A stretch of DNA of 64,000 bases from Desulfuromonas sp. AOP6 (lineage in GTDB: Bacteria; Desulfobacterota; Desulfuromonadia; Desulfuromonadales; SZUA-540), in the NCBI RefSeq assembly GCF_009731355.2, contig NZ_AP022810.1:434001-498000 (forward strand). The letters run 5' to 3'. Positions 34,502 through 41,472 of the stretch are shown here, in pieces. The position numbers and the translations under genes were made by a program. Position 1 is the first letter of the stretch. Every line of letters begins with the position of its first letter. The notes below the pieces were generated by a model. That model had not been told where the DNA came from. It saw nothing but the letters and a program-made list of their open reading frames with translations, and searched no databases.

Positions 34502-35080
34502 ATGACGGCTGCTGAAAGAGAAGTCAAAAACCCGACACGGCTGGGGCAGGGCGGCTTCACCCTGCTGGAGCTAATCGTGGTGGTGGCGATTGTCGCCATC
34601 CTCTTCACCGTCGGACTGAACAAATATCTCGAGCTGCTCGTTGAGGTCGAGCGGGCCACCATGGAGCAGAATATCGGTATCATGCGCAGCGCCGTGGCCA
34701 TGCAGGTGGCGAAGAAGATTGTCGGGGATGATCTCGACGGCCTGAGCGAGCTGGCCGAGAGCAATCCCATGACGTATCTGGCCGAGCAGCCGCAAAACTA
34801 TCTCGGCGAGCTGCACCAGGCCGACCCAGCCGCCATCGAAGGCGGTAGCTGGTATTTTGATACCGCCGGCAACATCCTGATTTACCGAGTGAAGAACACC
34901 GGCTATTTTCAGAGCGCGTTGGCCGGGCCGAAACGGGCGCGTTTTAAGATCGATCTGGTCTACGCCGACCATAACGGCTCCGGCCGTTTTGAACCGAGAA
35001 TCGATGCGCTGGAGGGCCTGCGCCTGGCCGCGCTCGAACCTTACCAATGGTTGAAAAAACGACAGGCAAAGGAGGACTGA
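34502..35080 (+). CDS. prepilin-like minor pilin of the MSHA locus (MshB/MshF position)
   Basis: A 192-residue protein with a prepilin peptidase site RLGQGG-FTLLELIV, an 18-residue leader, cut between Gly18 and Phe19, and Glu at +5. The hydrophobic pilin helix follows. The rest is acidic with no cysteines. In Vibrio the genes between mshG and mshA are mshF and mshB; this locus has a single gene there, whose pilin N-terminus fits MshB and whose length and C-terminal IDLVYADHNGSGRFEP fit MshF. I leave the symbol open. Confidence 0.85.
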   Translation: MTAAEREVKNPTRLGQGGFTLLELIVVVAIVAILFTVGLNKYLELLVEVERATMEQNIGIMRSAVAMQVAKKIVGDDLDGLSELAESNPMTYLAEQPQNYLGELHQADPAAIEGGSWYFDTAGNILIYRVKNTGYFQSALAGPKRARFKIDLVYADHNGSGRFEPRIDALEGLRLAALEPYQWLKKRQAKED

Positions 35081-35108
35081 TACAAAAAGCAGATCGACAG
35101 GATAAACG

Positions 35109-35124
35109 TGGTATTGAAATTGCT
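35109..35124 (+). promoter_or_regulatory. predicted sigma-54 promoter of mshA
   Basis: TGGTAT-N5-TTGCT with GG at 35110-35111 and GC at 35122-35123, exactly ten bases apart as sigma-54 requires. The start point would be near 35135, leaving a leader of about 44 bases to mshA. Other bacteria also use sigma-54 for major pilin genes (pilA). Confidence 0.6.
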
Positions 35125-35178
35125 AAAAAGTAAAAGACGGTTTACTACACTAACAAAGGAACAAGGAGGAGTTTGACA

Positions 35179-35598
35179 ATGGGTAATCAAAAAGGTTTTA
35201 CGCTGATCGAACTGGTGGTGGTGATTGTTATCCTGGGTATTCTGGCAGCCGTGGCGGTGCCTAAGTATCTTGATCTTAAAACCGAAGCGAATGAAGCTCA
35301 AGCTAATGGTGTATATGCGGCAGCGCAGACCGCTGTCGCGTTTAATCATGCAGCAAAGCTTGTCGGGAAGGACCCCAACCAAATGCCTTGTTATGATGCA
35401 ACCCACTGTTCGACTGGTTTGCTTGTGACCACCGGTGATGCAGGTGTTTGTCTTGCAAATGGAATTGATGAATTGCCGACAGGATGGAGCGCCTCTGGTG
35501 ATACACTTACAGCAACATTAAACACTGTTACATATACGATCACTGTCAATGCTGATGAAACAGCAACTACACCCGCAACACTGACAAAGAGTTGGTAA
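35179..35598 (+). CDS. mshA: MshA, major MSHA pilin
   Basis: Type IVa-like prepilin with a very short leader MGNQKG-FTLIELVVVIV, cut after Gly6, Glu at +5. Mature protein of 133 residues, with three cysteines in CYDATHC...GVC that can form the C-terminal disulfide loop of pilins. AAGGAGGA lies 7 bases before ATG 35179, the strongest ribosome site in the locus, and codon use is more AT-rich than in the neighbours. Its own sigma-54 promoter and a strong terminator right after it fit a product needed in large excess over the other pilins. Confidence 0.93.
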   Translation: MGNQKGFTLIELVVVIVILGILAAVAVPKYLDLKTEANEAQANGVYAAAQTAVAFNHAAKLVGKDPNQMPCYDATHCSTGLLVTTGDAGVCLANGIDELPTGWSASGDTLTATLNTVTYTITVNADETATTPATLTKSW

Positions 35599-35651
35599 AA
35601 GATATGACCGTGGTATCCAGTTTTGTTGGATATTGGGGTGATTAATCCCTG

Positions 35652-35692
35652 AACAGAAGCGGAGTCGGTTACGGCCCCGCTTCTGTTTTTTG
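35652..35692 (+). terminator. rho-independent terminator after mshA
   Basis: Perfect 11-bp stem (35652-35662 with 35677-35687), 14-base loop and a run of T. It sits between the major pilin and the minor pilins and would lower expression of mshC-Q relative to mshA. Confidence 0.85.
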
Positions 35693-35708
35693 AAACCCTC
35701 CGGACATC

Positions 35709-36206
35709 ATGCCTAAAAGTGTATTTTTTAATAAAGTTTCGAGTCACATGCCTGCGGGCTTTACACTGGTTGAGCTGATTGTCATAATCGTCATCCTTGG
35801 CACTATCTCCGCCCTTGCTGCCCCTCGCTTCTTTGATCTGCGCGTTTTTCAGCAGCGCGGTTTCTTCGATGAAACCGTTTCAGCGGTGCGCTATGCTCAG
35901 AAGCTGGCGGTGGGCAGCGGTTGCGACGTACAGGTGACTCTTGGCTCTGCGGGTTACAGTCTGCGGCAGCGCAACAATTGTGATACCATCAGCGCTTTCG
36001 CCCTCGCCGTACCTCACCCCAGCAAGAGTGGCGCTTTTGCTGCTGCACCCCCCGCCGGGGTGAGTTTGGCAGCGGCCACCATCGTTTTCACTCCCTTGGG
36101 GCAGGCCGTCAACACGGCCCGCACACCCACCGATTTCAACGGACTGAGTATCGGCGGCAAGACCTTCCATGTCATCGGTGAAACAGGCTACGTGGACGTG
36201 CCATGA
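35709..36206 (+). CDS. mshC: MshC, minor prepilin
   Basis: 165 residues with prepilin site SSHMPAG-FTLVELIV, cut after Gly17, and a GspH-like body with one disulfide-capable pair (GCDVQ and NNCDT). Minor pilins of this kind prime pilus assembly. It overlaps mshD by 4 bases. No good ribosome site before ATG 35709; a start further in, at MPAG, would leave a minimal leader and cannot be excluded. Confidence 0.85.
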   Translation: MPKSVFFNKVSSHMPAGFTLVELIVIIVILGTISALAAPRFFDLRVFQQRGFFDETVSAVRYAQKLAVGSGCDVQVTLGSAGYSLRQRNNCDTISAFALAVPHPSKSGAFAAAPPAGVSLAAATIVFTPLGQAVNTARTPTDFNGLSIGGKTFHVIGETGYVDVP

Positions 36207-36661
36207 GTCCCTTCGGTCATTCATACGGCAACTGCCGCGGTGTTACTCTGGTCGAGCTGGTCATTGCCATGATGGTGATCTCCATCGCTCTTGGCGGCGT
36301 ATTGCTGGTCATGAACTATACGACGGCCCGCAGCGCCGACCCGCTGCTGCAGCGGCAGGCGGTGGCCATCGCCGAGGCCTATCTGGAAGAAATCCTGCTC
36401 AAGCCCTATGCCGATCCCGACGGGGTCGATGGCGAAGGCAGCCGCGCCCTCTATGATGATGTGGATGATTACGACGGTCTGGCCGATAGCGGCGCCCGCG
36501 ACCAGGGCGGTGCCGCCATTGCCGGGTTGGCGAACTACACGGTAAACGTCAGTGTGCAGCCGGCAACAGTCAACGGTGTGGCCATGCTGCGGGCGCAGGT
36601 GACGGTGGATATGCCCGGCGGGGGCAGTCTGACTCTGGCCGGCTATCGGGCCAATTATTAA
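36203..36661 (+). CDS. mshD: MshD, minor prepilin
   Basis: 152 residues, prepilin site CRG-VTLVELVIAMMV with Val at +1 and Glu at +5, GspI/PilV-like. The body has the AIAEAYLEEIL segment common after the helix in MshD/PilV proteins and an Asp-rich YDDVDDYDG stretch that might bind calcium. It is coupled to mshC by a 4-base overlap. Confidence 0.86.
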   Translation: MSPFGHSYGNCRGVTLVELVIAMMVISIALGGVLLVMNYTTARSADPLLQRQAVAIAEAYLEEILLKPYADPDGVDGEGSRALYDDVDDYDGLADSGARDQGGAAIAGLANYTVNVSVQPATVNGVAMLRAQVTVDMPGGGSLTLAGYRANY

Positions 36662-36672
36662 CGGTGGATGGA

Positions 36673-37497
36673 ATGAAGGCAGCCATGGCAAACCGCCGGC
36701 AAGGCGAAAAGGGCTTCACCCTGGTGGAGCTGGTCACGGTGATCGTGCTCGTCGGCATTCTCGGGGCCATGAGCGTGGCCTTTATCACCAAACCGATCGA
36801 GGGCTACGTGGCCCTTTCCCGGCGAGCCGAACTGGTGGACGCCGCTGACAACGCTTTGCGCCGCATGCAGCGCGACATCCGGCAGGCCTTGCCCAACAGC
36901 GTGCGCATTGGGGCGGGGGGGCTCTCCCTCGAGCTTTTGCACACCAGCGATGGGGGGCGTTACCGCCTGCAGGGGCCGGGTGACACCCTCAATTTCGGTG
37001 ATGCCACGGATAGCTCTTTCGATGTGCTTGGCGGTCTGCGGCCGGCACCTCCGGCCGGCAGTGACCTAGTCATCTACAACCTGTCCGCCAGCGCCACCAC
37101 CGGCAACGCCTACCAAGCGCCGGCCGACAACCGTTTTGCCATCGACAGTGCCAACAGCAGTGCCAGTCTGATCCAGTTTATTCCCAAGGTGCCGTTGGCG
37201 GCCTTTCCCCGCTCCTCTCCCTATCAGCGGTTTTTTATTGTCGATGGCCCGGTAAGTTATGTATGCGATCCGGCCGCCGGCACCCTGACCCGACATGACG
37301 GCTACGCCATCGCCCCCAGCCCGGTGATCGGTTCCGGCGACCTGGTGACGCGCCAGGTGAAAAGCTGCAACTTTACTTATCAGCCGGGCACCAGCCAGCG
37401 GGCGGGCCTGGTGACGCTGACTCTCACCCTGGAGGGTGCGCCCTCGGCAGAACGGGTGACCCTGCTGCACCAGGTGCATGTCCTGAATTCGCCATGA
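36673..37497 (+). CDS. mshO: MshO, minor prepilin
   Basis: About 274 residues, prepilin site QGEKG-FTLVELVTVIV, cut after Gly14. The following ALRRMQRDIRQALPNSVRI is the GspJ/PilW-like pattern typical of MshO, and Cys pairs (YVCDP, KSCNF) are in the body. Start codon uncertain: ATG 36673 (leader 14 residues) or ATG 36685, which has GAAGG before it. It overlaps mshP by 4 bases. Confidence 0.86.
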   Translation: MKAAMANRRQGEKGFTLVELVTVIVLVGILGAMSVAFITKPIEGYVALSRRAELVDAADNALRRMQRDIRQALPNSVRIGAGGLSLELLHTSDGGRYRLQGPGDTLNFGDATDSSFDVLGGLRPAPPAGSDLVIYNLSASATTGNAYQAPADNRFAIDSANSSASLIQFIPKVPLAAFPRSSPYQRFFIVDGPVSYVCDPAAGTLTRHDGYAIAPSPVIGSGDLVTRQVKSCNFTYQPGTSQRAGLVTLTLTLEGAPSAERVTLLHQVHVLNSP

Positions 37498-37892
37498 GCA
37501 TGATGACTCGCTCCCGCAATCAAAAAGGGTACACCCTGGTCAATGCCCTCTTCATCCTGGTGGTGCTGGCGGCTCTGGGCGCTTTCATGGTGACCATGAG
37601 CGGCGTGCAGTCGCGGACGCCGGTGCTGGCCCTGCAGGGAGCCCGCGCTTACCAGGCGGCCCAGGCCGGCATCGAGTGGGGCATCGCTCAAAGTGCCGCT
37701 GGTGTCTGCACCGCGAGTTCCGCCTTTATCGTGGAAGGCTTTGCCGTCACCCTGGCCTGCACGGCGACGCCGGTCAGCGAAGGAACGACGACCTACAACG
37801 TCTATGAAATCAGCGCCCTGGCCGAGATGGGGAGCTACGGAGCGCCGGAATATGTGTCGCGGCGGATCGAGGCGCGGGTGACAGGGCTGTGA
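37494..37892 (+). CDS. mshP: MshP, PilX-like minor pilin lacking Glu5
   Basis: 132 residues with a prepilin-like start NQKG-YTLVNALFILVVL. Position +5 is Asn where pilins have Glu, as is usual in MshP and GspK-like tip pilins, which sit at the top of the pilus and need not contact a pilin above. Two cysteines (AAGVC, LAC) may pair. Overlaps the upstream gene by 4 bases; mshQ follows after 11 bases. Confidence 0.85.
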   Translation: MSMMTRSRNQKGYTLVNALFILVVLAALGAFMVTMSGVQSRTPVLALQGARAYQAAQAGIEWGIAQSAAGVCTASSAFIVEGFAVTLACTATPVSEGTTTYNVYEISALAEMGSYGAPEYVSRRIEARVTGL

Positions 37893-37903
37893 GGGAGGTT
37901 GAT

Positions 37904-40870
37904 ATGGGGCATAGGCAATGGTTCTTGATGGCGGCTGTCGTGGCCTTCTTTTTCCTGTTTGTGTTTCAAGGAAAAGCGATCGCGGCCGGCAGTTGTTCGG
38001 TCGATTACCTCAATCGCGTAACGATCAATGAAGTGCGTTCCCTCGGCGGTGAGCAGTGGGTTGAGCTGAAACTGCTCGATGCCAGCATTCCGCCAAGTGT
38101 CTACAACTCCTGGTCGATCACCGTCTGTGAAAACAAGAACAGTAACAACTGTTCCACGTATGTGTTGGGTTCTTCGGCTGTTATCCAGAACTGGCCCTAC
38201 CTCGTAATCAATAATGTCTCGCACCTTAATTTGAGTTTAAATGGTGCCATGGACATCCTTCTCAAAGACGGCAACGGCGACTATCTGGACTATCTGGTCG
38301 TCAACCAGGCGAATCTGAGCCGGCCGCCTCAGGACCATTCCTGTACGGAGCCCGGATTTCCTTATCCCACTACACTGGCAACGACACTCTCGCAACTCAA
38401 GGGGATTGCACGGGCCCCCGACGGAACGGGCCCCTGGATGGAATATGAGGAGAGCGGGGCGCAAGGCGAAGCTACCGAAGGGGATTCAAACGACACAGGG
38501 ACCTTTCCGGATGGAACCCCTATCCCGCGAATCGTGGTTTCGGATGTCATGGTAGCCAAAGGAGACGCGGCGGCGTTCGTTGTCCAACTTCAGGATGAAA
38601 AGGGAACAGTGACCTCTTTTCCATATGCGGTGCATGTGGACTATAAAACTCTAAACTATACGGCTTTTGCAGGAATTGATTATGTCGCCAAAGAGGGAAC
38701 CGCAATCCAGGGCTCTGCGCTGGTGATTCCGGCCGGGACGTCCGCGGCAACGATCGACATTCAGACCTTGGAAAAAGCCACCGCCCCTGATGGCTCTGTT
38801 TTTTTTGTGGTTCTTAGCAACCCTGTCTATGAACACGACGGAGGGGCTCTCAACGCGCTGTTGATGGACCATTTCGCAACAGGGACTCTCAATGGTACCC
38901 TGCCGTCTCTCGACCACTTCCATATCGACCATCCCGGTAGCGCCTTGTCCTGCCAGCGGGCCGACGTAACGATACGGGCCTGCCAGACCGCGGACTGCAG
39001 CGTGCTTTATCCCGACCCCGTCAGTGTCACCCTGGCGCCGACGGGATGGATCGGCGGCAGCACACAGACCATCGCCGGTGGCGCGCCGACCGTTTTTCAG
39101 CTGCGGCATAACACCGTCGGTACGGTCACCTTGGATGTGACCACTTCGGATGTGCCGGCTACCGGGCCGGTGCAGTGCACTATTGGCGGGGTGGCGGCCA
39201 GCTGCGATCTCCTTTTTGCCGACAGCGGCTTTCTCTTTGACATACCAGCGCAGACGTCTTGCCAGGATTCTGCGGATGTGACCATCGCCGCCGTCAAAGC
39301 CGATCCGGCTGATCCCCAGGCCTGCGTGGGCGATGACAGTTTTGCCGGGCAAAGTAAGGCTGTCTCTTTCTGGTCCAGCTATGTGCTGCCTGCTTCCGGC
39401 AGCCGCGCGCTGCAGGTCAACGGCACGGCTGTTGCCACAGGTTTGCCGGGAACGCCGCTGACGCTGAGTTTTGACGGCAACGCCCGCAGCTCCATCCGGA
39501 TTTCTTACCAAGACGCCGGTCAGGTGCGACTCGACGCCCGCTACGAAGGCAGCGGCGAAGAGGCCGGGCTGGTGATGGCGGGCAACGATACCTTCACCGT
39601 CAAACCTTACCGTCTCCATGTCCTCGCCACGGTGGACGGCCTTGCCCCCCTGAACAACAGCGGTTCGACCGGTGAACCGAAGCTGGCGGCCGGGCTGCCC
39701 TTTCAGGCTGAAGTGCGAGGCGTCTGCCAGGACGGCAGTCTGGCGCCCAACTTCGCGGCGGCTACGACCCTGTCCGCCGTGGCGCCCTTTGCGCCGGCGC
39801 CGGGGGTTTTAAGCGGTGGATCTCTGTCAGCGGCCGATTTCAGTGGCGGTGCCGCCACGGCTCTGGTCAGCTACAGCGAAGTGGGCACTCTGACCCTGCA
39901 GGCGGATGTGGCCGACTATCTGGGTGCCGGCAGTCTCAGCGGCACCAGTGCCACGGTGGGCCGCTTCACGCCTCACCACTTTGACGTCGTGCCCAATTCA
40001 CCGCAGTTTGCCCCGACCTGCGGACCTTTCTCCTATCTCGGCCAGCCCTTCACCTATGCGACCGCACCCGTACTCCAGGTCATCGCCCGCAATGCCGGCG
40101 GCGCCATAACGCGCAACTACACCGGTGCCTGGTGGAAGTTGTCTGGCGCCAGTCTGGCGGGCAAACGGTATCTGGCCGAAAACGGCACGCTCGATGAGTC
40201 GCTGCTCCCCGCCACCGATCCGGTCATCCTCGACCAGGGGGACGGCACCGGCACCCTCACCTTTGATGCTGGCGGTGGCCTGGGCTTTGTTCGCACGACG
40301 CTGACGGCCCCCTTTGCGGCGGAAATCCGGCTGGAGATCGATGTGATCGACGAGGATGGCATCGTCTACGCCGGCAATCCTGCCGCTTTCGGTGAGGCCA
40401 TCGCCGGCAACGGGATTGCCTTTACCGACGGCACCAAGGAGATGCGTTTCGGGCGGCTGACAATGCAGAACGCCTACGGCTCCGAACTCATCCCCCTGAA
40501 TCTTCCCCTGCGGGCCGAATATTTTGATGGTAGCACCTTTGTGGGCAACTTGGAGGACAGCTGTACCCCGTATGACGGTTCACTTGCGGTTCTGTCCAAT
40601 TACACCGCCAACCTGCAGGCAGGAGAGACGACCGCCAGTGGCGTCGGCAGCCTGCTCGGCGGGATCGACAACCCCCTGAGCCCGCTGCAGCTCAGCGCCC
40701 CCGGTGCTGGCAATGACGGCAGTGTCGACGTAAGCCTCCCCGTCGATTTCTGGCTTCGCTTCGATTGGGATGGCAACGGCTCCCACGACAATGATCCGTC
40801 AGCGCGAGCTAGTTTTGGGATTTATAAGGGGAATTCTCGGATGATTTACTGGGGGGAGCGGGTGCGTTAG
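37904..40870 (+). CDS. mshQ: MshQ-like large tip protein with lamin-tail-like, Calx-beta-like and DUF6701 parts
   Basis: 988 residues with a Sec signal (cleavage near residue 27, AIA-AG). Residues ~35-135 resemble a lamin-tail domain (TINEVRSLGGEQWVELKLL, then a YLVINN strand). Residues ~208-315 look Calx-beta-like (TAFAGIDYVAKEGTAIQGSA). From about 336 to the end it is the Cys-containing DUF6701 typical of MshQ. The N-terminal third is AT-rich, the rest GC-rich (38% against 67% in lines around 38641 and 39841). I start at ATG 37904, which has GAGGGAGG in front, though GTG 37889 is also open. Likely a pilus-tip adhesin; this is inference. Confidence 0.85.
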   Translation: MGHRQWFLMAAVVAFFFLFVFQGKAIAAGSCSVDYLNRVTINEVRSLGGEQWVELKLLDASIPPSVYNSWSITVCENKNSNNCSTYVLGSSAVIQNWPYLVINNVSHLNLSLNGAMDILLKDGNGDYLDYLVVNQANLSRPPQDHSCTEPGFPYPTTLATTLSQLKGIARAPDGTGPWMEYEESGAQGEATEGDSNDTGTFPDGTPIPRIVVSDVMVAKGDAAAFVVQLQDEKGTVTSFPYAVHVDYKTLNYTAFAGIDYVAKEGTAIQGSALVIPAGTSAATIDIQTLEKATAPDGSVFFVVLSNPVYEHDGGALNALLMDHFATGTLNGTLPSLDHFHIDHPGSALSCQRADVTIRACQTADCSVLYPDPVSVTLAPTGWIGGSTQTIAGGAPTVFQLRHNTVGTVTLDVTTSDVPATGPVQCTIGGVAASCDLLFADSGFLFDIPAQTSCQDSADVTIAAVKADPADPQACVGDDSFAGQSKAVSFWSSYVLPASGSRALQVNGTAVATGLPGTPLTLSFDGNARSSIRISYQDAGQVRLDARYEGSGEEAGLVMAGNDTFTVKPYRLHVLATVDGLAPLNNSGSTGEPKLAAGLPFQAEVRGVCQDGSLAPNFAAATTLSAVAPFAPAPGVLSGGSLSAADFSGGAATALVSYSEVGTLTLQADVADYLGAGSLSGTSATVGRFTPHHFDVVPNSPQFAPTCGPFSYLGQPFTYATAPVLQVIARNAGGAITRNYTGAWWKLSGASLAGKRYLAENGTLDESLLPATDPVILDQGDGTGTLTFDAGGGLGFVRTTLTAPFAAEIRLEIDVIDEDGIVYAGNPAAFGEAIAGNGIAFTDGTKEMRFGRLTMQNAYGSELIPLNLPLRAEYFDGSTFVGNLEDSCTPYDGSLAVLSNYTANLQAGETTASGVGSLLGGIDNPLSPLQLSAPGAGNDGSVDVSLPVDFWLRFDWDGNGSHDNDPSARASFGIYKGNSRMIYWGERVR

Positions 40871-40905
40871 GTTGAAGTGAAAAAATACCTCGCGATTCGT
40901 TCCTT

Positions 40906-40952
40906 GGACACCTTCTGGAGCCATATCGGTTATCAGGTAGGTGTCCACTTTT
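40906..40952 (+). terminator. possible terminator after mshQ
   Basis: GGACACCT (40906-40913) pairs with AGGTGTCC (40939-40946), followed by AC and five T. The loop of 25 bases is long, so the case is weak. Confidence 0.4.
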
Positions 40953-41247
40953 TCCCGCCATCCTGATTAAAGGGTAAAAGATGCCGACCGGTACTTTCTC
41001 TGGTGACACAAACGGCAGGCTGTGCGCTTGACGTGGCGCCATATGTATTTATGTAGAGATGATACATTTCAGGGTCATTTTTCTTCAAACAGTTCAAACA
41101 GATTCCGTGACTATCCCTTTCCTCGCTTAAAACCCCTTTGATTAAAATTTGAAATATGAGGCGCCATCTTCGACGTGCCGTTTTAAGAAGCGCTTTGACG
41201 GGATGTTTGTCGAGAGAGGTGCCACACCACGCACAAAATTGATCCAT
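40933..41247 (-). CDS. small CxxC/CxxC zinc-ribbon-like protein, maybe decayed at its C-terminus
   Basis: The first ~72 of 104 residues look like a real protein: FCAWCG at the start and HGICLNCLKK later, two Cys pairs that could hold a zinc, with a basic helix between. Small proteins with this FCxWCG...HGICxxC pattern occur in Geobacter-type genomes. The remaining ~30 residues are of odd composition and may be read-through into non-coding DNA after an indel. GGAAAG lies 10-16 bases before the ATG. Function unknown; it stands alone. Confidence 0.45.
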   Translation of the reverse strand: MDQFCAWCGTSLDKHPVKALLKTARRRWRLIFQILIKGVLSEERDSHGICLNCLKKNDPEMYHLYINTYGATSSAQPAVCVTRESTGRHLLPFNQDGGKKWTPT

Positions 41248-41420
41248 AGTGAACTGTCTTTCCGTATGGTTGATTCGAGGTTCCTGTTTCGATGCCTATC
41301 GAGACCCTCAGTAATGTCCCGCCTTGTCGGGCGCCTTCGTCGGGTCATGGGAGATGGGCTGTCAACTGTTGTGAAAACAAGATGGCGGCGAGATGAATAG
41401 GTGATTATCTCTTGATATTA

Positions 41421-41452
41421 TTCAACCGCCGGGCCGTAGCCCGGCGGCTGAA
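41421..41452 (-). terminator. hairpin terminator of the porin-cytochrome operon
   Basis: GC-rich 9-bp stem (41426-41434 with 41439-41447), four-base loop, flanked by TTCA/TGAA that extends the pairing with one mismatch. It lies 20 bases past the stop codon of the 13-haem cytochrome. The T-run on the minus strand is short (TTGAATAAT). Confidence 0.65.
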
Positions 41453-41472
41453 TGGTGTGACTAGAGTGTTTG

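Larger units (their letters stand above)
40871..41472. other. 602-base region between the MSHA locus and the cytochrome operon
   Basis: Holds the possible mshQ terminator, a zinc-ribbon-like reading frame on the minus strand, a stretch without clear features (41248-41420) and the hairpin that ends the cytochrome operon. Overlapping frames on the two strands at 41142-41400 show no protein-like composition. Confidence 0.5.

Noticed and set aside
25052-40870. Type II secretion or type IVa (PilA) pilus locus
   Set aside because: Gene order, the MshN/MshM pair, lipoprotein secretin, MshO/P/Q minor pilins and DUF6701 tip protein fit MSHA; no GspD/GspG pattern or pilT.
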